Of a stretch of DNA of 64,000 nt, positions 21,857 through 35,110 are shown in pieces. The notes below the pieces were generated by a model. It was not told where the DNA came from, did no database searches, and saw only the letters and a list, made by a program, of their open reading frames with translations. The translations under genes and the position numbers were made by a program. Location: positions 44,048,831 to 44,112,830 of the forward strand of contig OX439132.1 in NCBI GenBank assembly GCA_949318235.1. Reading direction: 5' to 3'. The stretch is from Ecdyonurus torrentis (lineage: Eukaryota; Arthropoda; Insecta; Ephemeroptera; Heptageniidae). The stretch's first letter is position 1. The number at the start of each line of letters is the position of its first letter.

Positions 21857-23874
21857 TCACTTGGACTTTGAAAGTTTGACGATGTCTCCCACCAGCTCAT
21901 GTCCCTCGTGAGTGAGCAGCCATTGCTTGACGCTGTTCTTGTGACCAAATGCATAGTTGCCACTCCTCGAGTTACCTCGCTTATCAGGTGAGGGCAAGAC
22001 GCGGTGACAAGGTACCACAAGTTGCAGGGGGTTGTGGGACATGGCAGAGCCTACTGCACGGGCAGCACCTGTTACACAAAGTCATCAGTCATCAGTCTCT
22101 TTATCTTCTCCTATGTTTAATTGACTAGCTATAATATGTAAAGTACAGTAAAGTTGCAATAAAGAAGAAAAAATTACTTTTATTGCATATTGATGCTGTT
22201 ACAGCTAAACTACACTTCTACTTTTAATGGGTTTACTTACTTTCACGCATCTACATTTATTGTGGTAGTCATAGAAAGTAGATATACGCATCTTCATTTA
22301 TCACAACAGGTAAAACACAGTTCTACATTGCAAATCAGGTGTATAAGTGTTTTACACCTGTTGTCGCGATAAATGTAGATGCATGTTTCTATGGTTATCG
22401 TGATCGTAGATGCATGAAAGTAATCAAACCCACTAAAAGTAAAAATGTAGTTTAGCTGCAACAACATTGATATTCTGAAAGATTATCCTGAATAGGTCTT
22501 CTAACATAGGTCTGCCTTCAAAAAGTCCCATAAAAAGTAATTATTAATTAATATTAAACGATGTAATAGTGCGATTTCATACATATTGATCCCAGCCAGA
22601 TATGCCAGAGTTGGGCATGCAAAAGTCAGTACTTTGATCTTGAGAACATGAGACCACATTATAGGTTTGACAAATACACACACCTGGATTTCCCACCATC
22701 TCTGCAAGTTGCTTGTATGACACAATCTCTCCAAACTTCACAGTCTTGGCCAAAGTCAGGCACACTTGTTCACTGAAATTTCCTGAAACAATACAAACAA
22801 GCACATATCAAACATTTCATCTTTAGATCAAATATCGTATAGTTACGAAATCATTTTATATCCCACTGAAGATATTGTCAAACAAAATTGACAAAGTAAC
22901 CCAGACTTGGAAGAGGGCTAAAAGAGTTATAGTCTGCAAAAGTGGGACCCTTTCTGGGAAAAGTGTCTGGGAAAGTGGGAGGACCTTTTGTTTGTGGAGG
23001 ACCTTTAGGCCCTTGAAAGAGGCATGCACATGGTGTCACGTCCCCTTTTGAAACTCCTAGAGGGTGTTATAAACGTATACACTCCTTTTTTGCAGACGAG
23101 GCCTCTTGTGAGTGCCTATCGGACCCTAGCTGCAGTAGCCTATTCTTTAAATGTTCATCTAATAATATATTTTTAAATATTATTCAGCACATAACTGCTA
23201 GAAATTATAGATCCTATTCTCCTAAAGAAAATGTGGGGGGGGGGGGGGGGAAATGCGTTGAATTTTCAGTTCAACATAATTAATGCTCAATCGTTACGTA
23301 TTACTATATAGTCTTTTACATGTATGCATCATACAAATTAATTAGCTGAGTTTTGTTACGATAATTGCGATGTCATACATATAGCTATGCGTTGGTCTCT
23401 ATCTTGTGTTATGTTATCTTACCATCTTCACTCATCACACAAATCTCAGGCACAGGGGCATTGTTGACTTCTACAGGATTATTGAAGTATTTTGCAAGCC
23501 ATTCAAAGCAGACCAATGCATGTTTTGGTTCAACAGATCCTTCCTTCAGAGTGACTTGACACCTAACAACAAAACAATATAATTTTTACACAATATTAAA
23601 GTCATGTATAGATTAGAGAATGTAAACCCATACGCGGTATGTATGTGTACATATGAGCCCATCGAGCCCATGCAGAATGATATAATGATACACAAAATGC
23701 ATTATGAACATACTCTGATTGAGGATTAAAATTGGAGTCATCATCTTCAATTTGTGAAATAGAATGCAGACCATTTTGACAATGCAATATTTTCATTTCA
23801 CCAATAGGTGTTAATAATGATAACTGCATGACAGATCTTGAGCACTTCATTTTACCAAAATATTTTACCGCCAT
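21857..23874 (-). CDS. MGMT: O6-methylguanine-DNA methyltransferase
   Basis: Suicidal DNA-repair enzyme that moves the alkyl group from O6-alkylguanine to its own cysteine. Four coding exons (23714-23874, 23423-23562, 22684-22782, 21857-22068) join in frame to 203 residues, close to the human length of 207. Exon 1 encodes the N-terminal domain with CQNGLH, whose Cys and His match zinc-site residues of the human protein. Exon 3 carries TVKFGEIVSYKQLAEMVGNP. Exon 4 carries AARAVGSAMSHNP, including the arginine finger (Arg137), then the active-site PCHRV with acceptor Cys154, then GNYAFGHKNSVKQWLLTHEG. The exon 1 donor is GTATGT; the others are GTAAG, GTGTG and matching AG acceptors. ATG at 23874 is the first Met; a second Met lies at residue 9. 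A weak AATAAT at 21842-21837 is the nearest poly(A)-like signal. All catalytic residues are present, so the enzyme should be active. Confidence 0.97.
22187..22474. mobile_element. Fold-back MITE in MGMT intron 3
   Basis: ATATTGATGCTGTTACAGCT on the left mirrors AGCTGCAACAACATTGATAT on the right. The arms share GCTAAACTACA, CTTTTAATGGGTTTACTTAC and CGCATCTACATTTAT. 288 bp, non-coding. Confidence 0.82.
22783..23422 (-). other. MGMT intron 2
   Basis: GT-AG intron with a moderately GC-rich stretch near 22900-23110 that I could not identify and a G15-type run near 23236. No exon or domain was seen. Confidence 0.5.
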
Positions 23875-24480
23875 TCACAAATCCAGCTGTTTGTTTCTTG
23901 TGAAAAACTTATATGTTCTCTCACTAGATGGCAAAAATTGTACTTATTTTATTTATTTTATTTTCTTCAAAACTTTTTGCGCGAAAATCCTGAACTGAAC
24001 ACTGAACAAATCATAGCAAAATATTTGGTAAGGGTGTAGTTTACGGACGTCAAACGCACGATTTTGAGGTGGTGATTTTCTGATGCAGATTTGCGAGATA
24101 AACACACTGGTATCAGTCATTTGACGGCAAAATCAGTATTTGCTGAGATATTTGCATATTACCGTGCAATGTTATTCTTATGGAGATACGAATTTCCGAC
24201 GTTCGCGAATCCTCGGCAAAGTTCGTCAAAAAACTGAAGATAGCTTCAAATTTCAACAACGACTTCGCACCAAGGTCGACTACTGCTGGGAGGTAGTACA
24301 AAACACGGAGAAATGTCAGAAAACGATGTAATTGATAGAAATTAAATAGCTTATAAAAAAATCATGACTATTAAATATAAATAGTAAATATTTAAGATTA
24401 TATGGGCATTTCCGCACCTTTTTCGTTATAATTTTAAGTGAATTATATTTTTTAAACTAAATGCATGAGCAAAAATCTTT

Positions 24481-27400
24481 CTCATTTTCAGAGGGACAAA
24501 AACCAAAATTAATTTCTTTTTTATCTGCCTAAAAATTTAGGTGTCAAATTATATTACAACATTAAAAAAAACTAATAATTTAGATGGTCGAATTATTTTG
24601 TAGGCAAAACTTACAATAAATTTTGAAAAGTTCATAACTGAAACTAAATAGAATTTCAAATCTAAACGCATGGGCAAAATATTTTCTAATTTTCAGGAAT
24701 AAAACAAAATTAATTTCTTTTTTAATTGCCTAAAAATTTAGATGTCAAATTATATTACAACATTAAAAATAAACTAATAAATTTAGATGTTCGAATTATT
24801 TTATAGGCAAAACTTTTACAATAAATTTTAAAAAGTTCATAACTGAAACTAAATTGAATTTCAAAATTAAACGCATGGGCAAAACTATTTCTAATTTTCA
24901 GGATTAAAACAAAATTTATTTCTTTTTTATCTGCCTAAAAATTTAGGTGTCAAATTATATTACAACATTAAAAATAAATTAATAAATTAGATGGTTGAAT
25001 TAAAAACTTAAACAAAATTTTGAAAAAAGTTCATAACTGAAACTAAATTGAATTTCAAAATTAAACGCATGGGCAAAATCATTTCTAATTTTCAGAAATA
25101 AAACAAAATAATTTTCTTTTTTAATTGCCTAAAAATTTAGGTGTCAAATTATACTACAACAATTAAAAATAAATTAATAAATTAGATGGTTGAATTATTT
25201 TGTAAGCAAAAACTTAAACTAAATTTTGAAAAGTTCATAACTAAAACTAAATTGAATTTCAAAATTAAACGTATGGGCAAAATATTTTCTAATTTTCAGG
25301 AATAAAACAAAATTAATTTCTTTTTTAATTGCCTAAAAATTTAGGTGTCAAATTATATTACAACATTAAAAATAAATTAATAAATTAGATGGTTGAAATA
25401 TTTTGTAAGCAAAAACTTAAACTAAATTTTGAAAAGTTCATAACTAAAACTAAATTGAATTTCAAAATTAAACGCATGGGCAAAACTATTTCTAATTTTC
25501 AGGATTAAAACAAAATTTATTTCTTTTTTAATTGTCTAACAATTTAGGTGTCAAATTATATTACAACATTAAAAATAAATTAATAAATTAGATGGTTGAA
25601 TTAAAAACTTAAACAAAATTTTGAAAAAAGTTCATAACTGAAACTAAATTGAATTTCAAAATTAAACGCATGGGCAAAATCATTTCTAATTTTCAGAAAT
25701 AAAACAAAATAATTTTCTTTTTTAATTGCCTAAAAATTTAGGTGTCAAATTATACTACAACAATTAAAAATAAATTAATAAATTAGATGGTTGAATTATT
25801 TTGTAAGCAAAAACTTAAACTAAATTTTGAAAAGTTCATAACTAAAACTAAATTGAATTTCAAAATTAAACGTATGGGCAAAATATTTTCTAATTTTCAG
25901 GAATAAAACAAAATTAATTTCTTTTTTAATTGCCTAAAAATTTAGGTGTCAAATTATATTACAACATTAAAAATAAATTAATAAATTAGATGGTTGAAAT
26001 ATTTTGTAAGCAAAAACTTAAACTAAATTTTGAAAAGTTCATAACTAAAACTAAATTGAATTTCAAAATTAAACGCATGGGCAAAACTATTTCTAATTTT
26101 CAGGATTAAAACAAAATTTATTTCTTTTTTAATTGTCTAACAATTTAGGTGTCAAATTATATTACAACATTAAAAATAAATTAATAAATTAGATGGTTGA
26201 ATTAAAAACTTAAACAAAATTTTGAAAAAAGTTCATAACTGAAACTAAATTGAATTTCAAAATTAAACGCATGGGCAAAATCATTTCTAATTTTCAGAAA
26301 TAAAACAAAATAATTTTCTTTTTTAATTGCCTAAAAATTTAGGTGTCAAATTATACTACAACAATTAAAAATAAATTAATAAATTAGATGGTTGAATTAT
26401 TTTGTAAGCAAAAACTTAAACTAAATTTTGAAAAGTTCATAACTAAAACTAAATTGAATTTCAAAATTAAACGTATGGGCAAAATATTTTCTAATTTTCA
26501 GGAATAAAACAAAATTAATTTCTTTTTTAATTGCCTAAAAATTTAGGTGTCAAATTATATTACAACATTAAAAATAAATTAATAAATTAGATGGTTGAAA
26601 TATTTTGTAAGCAAAAACTTAAACTAAATTTTGAAAAGTTCATAACTAAAACTAAATTGAATTTCAAAATTAAACGCATGGGCAAAACTATTTCTAATTT
26701 TCAGGATTAAAACAAAATTTATTTCTTTTTTAATTGTCTAACAATTTAGGTGTCAAATTATATTACAACATTAAAAATAAATTTATAAATTAGATGGTTG
26801 AATTAAAAACTTAAACTAAATTTTGAAAAAAGTTCATAACTGAAACTAAATTGAATTTCAAAATTAAACGCATGGGCAAAATCATTTCTAATTTTCAGAA
26901 ATAAAACAAAATAATTTTCTTTTTTAATTGCCTAAAAATTTAGGTGTCAAATTATACTACAACAATTAAAAATAAATTAATAAATTAGATGGTTGAATTA
27001 TTTTGTAAGCAAAAACTTAAACTAAATTTTGAAAAGTTCATAACTAAAACTAAATTGAATTTCAAAATTAAACGTATGGGCAAAATATTTTCTAATTTTC
27101 AGGAATAAAACAAAATTAATTTCTTTTTTAATTGCCTAAAAATTTAGGTGTCAAATTATATTACAACATTAAAAATAAATTAATAAATTAGATGGTTGAA
27201 ATATTTTGTAAGCAAAAACTTAAACTAAATTTTGAAAAGTTCATAACTAAAACTAAATTGAATTTCAAAATTAAACGCATGGGCAAAACTATTTCTAATT
27301 TTCAGGATTAAAACAAAATTTATTTCTTTTTTAATTGTCTAACAATTTAGGTGTCAAATTATATTACAACATTAAAAATAAATTAATAAATTAGATGGTT

Positions 27401-29730
27401 GAATTAAAAACTTAAACTAAATTTTGAAAAAAGTTCATAACTGAAACTAAATTGAATTTCAAAATTAAACGCATGTGCAAAATCATTTCTAATTTTCAGA
27501 AATAAAACAAAATGATTTTCTTTTTTATCTGCCTAAAAATTTAGGTGTCAAATTATATTACAACATTAAAAATAAATTAATAAATTAGATGGTTGAAATA
27601 TTTTGTAAGCAAAAACTTAAACTAAATTTTGAAAAGTTCATAACTAAAACTAAATTGAATTTCAAAATTAAACGCATGGGCAAAACTATTTCTAATTTTT
27701 AGGAATAACCCAAAATTAATTTCTTTTTTAATTGCCTAAAAATTTAGGTGTCAATTTATATTACAACAATTAAAAATAAATTATTAAATTAAATGGTCGA
27801 ATTATTTTGTAGGCAAAAACTTAAACTAAATTTTGAAAAGTTCATAACTGAAACTAAATTGAATTTCAAAATTAAACGCATGGGCAGAATCATTTCTAAT
27901 TTTCAGAAATAAAACAAAATAATTTTCTTTTTTAATTGCCTAAAAATTTAGGTGTCAAATTATATTACAACATTAAAAAAAACTAATAATTTAGATGGTC
28001 GAATTATTTTGTAGGCAAAACTTACAATAAATTTTGAAAAGTTCATAACTAAAACTAAATTGAATTTCAAAATTAAACGCATGGGCAAAACTATTTCTAA
28101 TTTTCAGGATTAAAACAAAATTTATTTCTTTTTTAATTGTCTAACAATTTAGGTGTCAAATTATATTACAACATTAAAAATAAATTAATAAATTAGATGG
28201 TTGAATTAAAAACTTAAACTAAATTTTGAAAAAAGTTCATAACTGAAACTAAATTGAATTTCGAAATTAAACGCATGAGCAAAATTCTTTCTTATTTTCA
28301 GGCATAAACCAAAATTAATTTCTATTTTATGTGCCTAAAAATTTAGGTGTCAAATACTATTACAACAACTAAAAATAAGCTAATAAATGGCAATATTTTG
28401 TAGGCAAAATTTAAACTAAATTTTTTAATTTTTACATTATACTGAAACTTAATTTGTATTTAAAATTAAACGCAAGGGCAAAACTCTTCATAATTTTTAG
28501 GAACGAACTTAAATTATTTTCTTTTTTACCTGCCTAAAAATTTAGGTGTCAAACAATATTACAACATTAAAAATAAGCTATATTAAATAAAATTATTAAT
28601 GGAATTGTATGAAAAATTTTGAAAAATTCATATTATAATGAAACTTAATTGAATTTCAAAATTAAACGCATGGGCAAAATTATTTATAATTTTCAGGGAC
28701 TAGTAAAAATTATCTTATATTTTACCTGCTTAAAAATTTAGGTGTCAAACAATATCACAACATTAAAAATAAACTAATAAGTAAATAGATGGAATTATTT
28801 TGTATAGGTAAAACTTACAGTAAATTTTGAAAAGTTCATATAATACTGAAACTAAAATTGAATTTCAAAATTAATGGCATGGGCAAAATCAATAATAATT
28901 TTCAGGAATGAACTTATATTATAAATATCTTTTTTATCTGCTTAAATATTTAGGTGTCAAATAATGTTACAAAATTAAAAATAAACTATAATAAATAAAA
29001 TTATTGATGGAATTGTATATGCAACTAAAACTAAAATTTTAAAAGTTAATATTACGTTTAAACTAAATTGATTTTCAAAATTAAACGCATGGGCAAAATT
29101 ATTAAAAAATTTTAGGGATATTAACTAAAATTAATTTCTTTTTTATCTGCCTAAAAATTTAGGCGTCATATACTATTACAACAACTAAAAATAAGATAAT
29201 AAATGGCAATATTTTGTAGGTAAAACTTAAACTAAATTTTGAAATTTGCACATTATACTGTAACTAAATTTAATTTTAAAAATTAAACGCATATATGGTT
29301 CTTGTTATTTCTAATTTTATGGGGCAACACCAAAGTTAATTTCTCTTTCATCGGCCTAAAAATTTATTTGTCAAATATATTACAATATTAAAAATAAACT
29401 AATAAATAAATAAATAGATGGCATTATTTTGTAGGAAAAACTGATAAAACATAATTTTGCAAATTTTATTATTATAATGAAACTTTATTTGAATTTAGAA
29501 ATGAAACACATTGGTGAAATTCTTTCTAATTTTCAAGGATGAACAGAAAATTATTTTCTTGTTTACCTGGGATAAAAATGTAGTTGTTAATATTACAGCA
29601 GCTGAAAATAAACTTATAAAAATAAAAAAATGTTGGAAATGTAATTTTAGTTTAAAAATTAAAACTAAAAATCTATTGAATTTTTTATTTTTATTACATG
29701 AATCAATTTGTTTATTCTATTAAAACGCAT
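24481..29730 (+). repeat. Left-arm satellite, ~200-bp monomers, 601-bp higher-order repeat
   Basis: About 25 monomers. Conserved blocks are GCCTAAAAATTTAGGTGTCA, ATTACAACA, AAAGTTCATAACT, TTAAACGCATGGGCAAAA and TCTAATTTTCAGGA. The variant ATTGTCTAACAATTTAGG starts at 25531, 26132, 26733 and 27334, exactly 601 bases apart, showing a three-monomer higher-order repeat (one short monomer lacking TATTTTGTAAGC and two long ones). Monomers become irregular and diverged toward the centre (after about 28300). Confidence 0.92.
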
Positions 29731-29739
29731 AAACGAAAC
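29731..29739. other. Centre of the giant palindrome
   Basis: Nine-base spacer AAACGAAAC between ATTCTATTAAAACGCAT and its complement ATGCGTTTTAATAGAA. The pairing continues outward for kilobases, so the strands could form a very large hairpin or cruciform here. Confidence 0.85.
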
Positions 29740-32700
29740 ATGCGTTTTAATAGAAATTCACATTTTGTTTCATGTAATAAAATTAAAAATTTAATAGATT
29801 TTGTTTTAATTTTTAAACTAAAATTATTTCTAATCTTTTTTTTTATAACTTTATTTTCAGCTGCTGTAATATTAACAACTACCTTTTTAGCCAGGTAAAC
29901 CAGAAAATAATTTTCTTTTCATCCTTGAAAATTAGAAAGAATTTTACCCATGTGTTTCATTTCTAAATTCAAATAAAGTTTCAGTGTATAATATGAAATT
30001 TTCAAAATTTAGTTTTATTAGTTTTTCCTACAAAATAATGCCATATATCTATTTATTCATTTATTAGAGTTTATTTTTAATATTGTAATAGTATTTGACG
30101 CCTAAATTTTTAGGCAGATAAGAAAGAAATTAATTTTAGTTTATATCCCTGAAAATTTTGAATAATTTTGCCCATGCGTTAATTTTGAAAATCAATTTAG
30201 TTTGAATATATTATGAACTTTTAAAATTTTAGTTTTAGTTGCATACAATTCCATCAATAATTTTATTTATTATAGTTTATTTTTAATTTTGTAACATTAT
30301 TTGACACCTAAATATTTAAGCAGATAAAAAAGAAATTAATATAAGTTCATTCCTGAAAATTATTATTGATTTTGCCCATGCGTATTATTTTGAAATTCAA
30401 ATTTAGTTTGTATAATATGAACTTTTCAAAATTTACTGTAAGTTTTACCTATACAAAATAATTCCATCTATTTACTTATAAGTTTATTTTTAATGTTTTG
30501 ATATTGTTTGACACCTTAATTTTTAGGCAAGTAAAACATAAGATAATTTTTATTACTCCCTGAAAATTATAAATAATTTTGCCCATGCGTTTAATTTTGA
30601 AATTCAATTTTGTTTCATTAAATATGAATTTTTCAAAAAATTTCATACAATTCCATTAATAAAGTTATTTAATATAGCTTATTTTTAATGTTGTAATATT
30701 GTTTGACACCTAAATTTTTAGGCAGGTAAAAAAGAAAATAATTTAAGTTCGTTCCTAAAAATTATGAAGAGTTTTGCCCTTGCGTTTAATTTTAAATACA
30801 AATTAAGTTTCAGTATAATATGTAAAAATTAAAAAATTTAGTTTAAATTTTGCCTACAAAATATTGCCATTTATATTAGCTTATTTTTAGTTGTTGTAAT
30901 AGTATTTGACACCTAAATTTTTAGGCACATAAAATAGAAATTAATTTTGGTTTATGCCTGAAAATAAGAATTTTGCTCATGTGTTTAATTTTGAAATTAA
31001 AATTAGTCTCAATTTATATAAAAATAAATTCTAAATTAAGTTAAAGTTTGGCTTACAAAATATTTCAATTTATTTATTAGTTTATTTTTAGCTGCTGCTG
31101 TATTGTTTGACACCTAAATTTTTAGGCAAATAAAAAAGAACTAATTTTCTGTTCGTTCCTGAAAATTAGAAAGCAATTTGCCCATGCGTTTTAATTTTAA
31201 AAATTTAATTTAGTTTAGATTTTTTAAGAAATTCAATATTTAAGTTTTTCATACAAAATATTTACTTCATATTTTATTTATTAATTTAATTTTAGCTGCT
31301 GCAATATTGTTTGACACCTAAATTTTTAGGCAAATAAAAAAGAACTAATTTTCTGTTCGTTCCTGAAAATAAGAAAGAATTTTGCCCATGCGTTTTAATT
31401 TAAAAAATTTAATATAGTTTTAATTTTTTTAATGAACTCAACGTTAAAGTGTTTCATACAAAATATTTGCATAATATTTTATTTATAAGTTTATTTTTAG
31501 CTACTGCAATATAGCTTGACCCCTAAATTTTTTAGCAATTAAAAGAGAAATAAATTTCTTGTCGTTCCTGAAAATTAAAAAGAATTTTGCCCATGCGTTT
31601 ATTTTAAAAAATTAACTAAGTTTCAGTATATAAAAATAAATTCAAAATTAAGTTAAAGTTTTGCTTACAAAATATTTCAACTTATTTATTATAGTTTAAT
31701 TTTAGCTGCTGCAATATTGTTTGACACTCAATTTTTAGGCAGCGATGAAAAAGAAATCAATTTTAGTTTGTTCCTGATAATTTCAATTTTTTTTTTTGTC
31801 TATGCGTATTTTTTTTTATATATAAACCAAATAAGTTTAATAATTCTATAAACATTCAAAATATTTACAATTATTTTATTTTTGTCATTTTGAGCTGCTA
31901 TTATATTGCTTGACACCTAATTTTTTGGGCAGGTTAATAAATAAGAAATTAATTTTTGTTCCTCCCTGAAACTTACAAAGAATTTTGCCCATGCGTTTAA
32001 AGACAAATTAAAAATTTAGTTTTTTTAAGTATAGCAAAAAATTATTTTTATTCTTAATTGGTTTTAATTTGTTTAAATTTAATTTGAGACCTTACTTTTT
32101 AAGCAGATAAAAAAGAAATTAATTTTGTTTTATTCCTGAAAATTAGAAATCATTTTGCCCATGCGTTTAATTCTGAAATTCAATTTAGTTTCAGTTATGA
32201 ACTTTTCAAAATTTAGTTTAAGTTTTTGCCTACAAAATAATTCGACCATCTAATTTAATAATTTATTTTTAATGTTGTAATATAATTTGACACCTAAATT
32301 TTTAGGCAATTAAAAAAGAAATTAATTTTGTTTTATTCCTGAAAATTAGAAAATATTTTGCCCATGCGTTTAATTCTGAAATTCAATTTAGTTTCAATTA
32401 TGAACTTTTCAAAATTTAGTTTAAGTTTTTGCATACAAAATAATTCGACCATCTAATTTATTAATTTATTTTTAATTGTTTTAATATAATTTGACACCTA
32501 AATTTTTAGGCAATTAAAAAAGAAATTAATTTTGTTTTATTCCTGAAAATTAGAAATGATTTTGCCCATGCGTTTGATTTTGAAATTCAATTTAGTTTTA
32601 GTTATGAACTTTTCAAAATTTAGTTTCAAGTTTTTAATTCGACCATCTAATTTATTAATTTATTTTTAATGTTGTAATATAATTTGACACCTAAATTTTT

Positions 32701-35110
32701 AGGCAATTAAAAAAGAAATTAATTTTGTTTTATTCCTGAAAATTAGAAATGATTTTGCCCATGCGTTTAATTTTGAAATTCAATTTAGTTTCAGTTATGA
32801 ACTTTTCAAAATTTAGTTTAAGTTTTTAATTCGACCATCTAATTTATTAATTTATTTTTAATGTTGTAATATAATTTGACACCTAAATTTTTAGGCAATT
32901 AAAAAAGAAATTAATTTTGTTTTATTCCTGAAAATTAGAAAATATTTTGCCCATGCGTTTAATTCTGAAATTCAATTTAGTTTCAATTATGAACTTTTCA
33001 AAATTTAGTTTAGGTTTTTGCATACAAAATAATTCGACCATCTAATTTATTAATTTATTTTTAATTGTTTTAATATAATTTGACACCTAAATTTTTAGGC
33101 AATTAAAAAAGAAATTAATTTTGTTTTATTCCTGAAAATTAGAAATGATTTTGCCCATGCGTTTGATTTTGAAATTCAATTTAGTTTTAGTTATGAACTT
33201 TTCAAAATTTAGTTTCAAGTTTTTAATTCGACCATCTAATTTATTAATTTATTTTTAATGTTGTAATATAATTTGACACCTAAATTTTTAGGCAATTAAA
33301 AAAGAAATTAATTTTGTTTTATTCCTGAAAATTAGAAATGATTTTGCCCATGCGTTTAATTTTGAAATTCAATTTAGTTTCAGTTATGAACTTTTCAAAA
33401 TTTAGTTTAAGTTTTTAATTCGACCATCTAATTTATTAATTTATTTTTAATGTTGTAATATAATTTGAGACCTAAATTTTTAGGCAATTAAAAAAGAAAT
33501 TAATTTTGTTTTATTCCTGAAAATTAGAAAATATTTTGCCCATGCGTTTAATTCTGAAATTCAATTTAGTTTCAATTATGAACTTTTCAAAATTTAGTTT
33601 AAGTTTTTGCATACAAAATAATTCGACCATCTAATTTATTAATTTATTTTTAATTGTTTTAATATAATTTGACACCTAAATTTTTAGGCAATTAAAAAAG
33701 AAATTAATTTTGTTTTATTCCTGAAAATTAGAAATGATTTTGCCCATGCGTTTGATTTTGAAATTCAATTTAGTTTTAGTTATGAACTTTTCAAAATTTA
33801 GTTTCAAGTTTTTAATTCGACCATCTAATTTATTAATTTATTTTTAATGTTGTAATATAATTTGACACCTAAATTTTTAGGCAATTAAAAAAGAAATTAA
33901 TTTTGTTTTATTCCTGAAAATTAGAAATGATTTTGCCCATGCGTTTAATTTTGAAATTCAATTTAGTTTCAGTTATGAACTTTTCAAAATTTAGTTTAAG
34001 TTTTTAATTCGACCATCTAATTTATTAATTTATTTTTAATGTTGTAATATAATTTGACACCTAAATTTTTAGGCAATTAAAAAAGAAATAAATTTTGTTT
34101 TATTCCTGAAAATTAGAAAATATTTTGCCCATGCATTTAATTTTGAAAATCAATTTAAGTTTAGTTATGAACTTTTCAAAATTTAGTGTAAGTTTTTGCC
34201 TACAAAATAATTCGACCATCTAATTTATTAATTTATTTTTAATGTTGTAATATAATTTGACACCTAAATTTTTAGGCAATTAAAAAAGAAATTAATTTTG
34301 TTTTATTCCTGAAAATTAGAAAATATTTTGCCCATGCGTTTAATTCTGAAATTCAATTTAGTTTTAGTTATGAACTTTTCAAAATTTAGTTTAAGTTTTT
34401 GCCTACAAAATAATTCGACCATCTAATTTATTAATTTATTTTTAATGTTGTAATATAATTTGACACCTAAATTTTTAGGCAATTAAAAAAGAAATTAATT
34501 TTGTTTTATTCCTGAAAATTAGAAATGATTTTACCCATGCGTTTGATTTTGAAATTCAATTTAGTTTCAGTTATGAACTTTTCAAAATTTAGTGTAAGTT
34601 TGCCTACAAAATAATTCGACCATCTTATTTATAATTTATTTTTCATGTTGTAATATAATTTGACACCTAAATTTTTAGGCAATTAAAAAAGAAATTAATT
34701 TTGTTTTATTCCTGAAAATTAGAAATGATTTTGCCCATGCGTTTAATTTTGAAATTCAATTTAGTTTCAGTTATGAACTTTTCAAAATTTAGTTTAAGTT
34801 TTTAATTCGACCATCTAATTTATTAATTTATTTTTAATGTTGTAATATAATTTGACACCTAAATTTTTAGGCAATTAAAAAAGAAATAAATTTTGATTTA
34901 TTCCTGAAAATTAGAAAATATTTTGCCCATGCGTTTAATTTTGAAATTCAATTTAGTTTTAGTTATGAACTTTTCAAAATTTAGTTTAAGTTTTTAATTC
35001 GACCATCTAATTTATTAATTTATTTTTAATGTTGTAATATAATTTGACACCTAAATTTTTAGGCAGATAAAAAAGAAATTAATTTTGGTTTTTGTCCCTC
35101 TGAAAATGAG
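29740..35110 (-). repeat. Right-arm satellite, ~200-bp monomers, 589-bp higher-order repeat
   Basis: The same monomer as the left arm in opposite orientation (TGACACCTAAATTTTTAGGC, TTTTGCCCATGCGTTTAATT). The variant CGTTTGATTTTGAAATTC begins at 32571, 33160 and 33749, exactly 589 bases apart. Here the trimer has two short monomers and one long one (GCATACAAAATAATTCGACC), unlike the left arm. Centre-proximal monomers (29900-32000) are the most diverged. Confidence 0.92.

Noticed and set aside
24500..35100. CRISPR-like array
   Set aside because: Units of about 200 bp are contiguous monomers without unique spacers, in a eukaryotic genome; this is satellite DNA.
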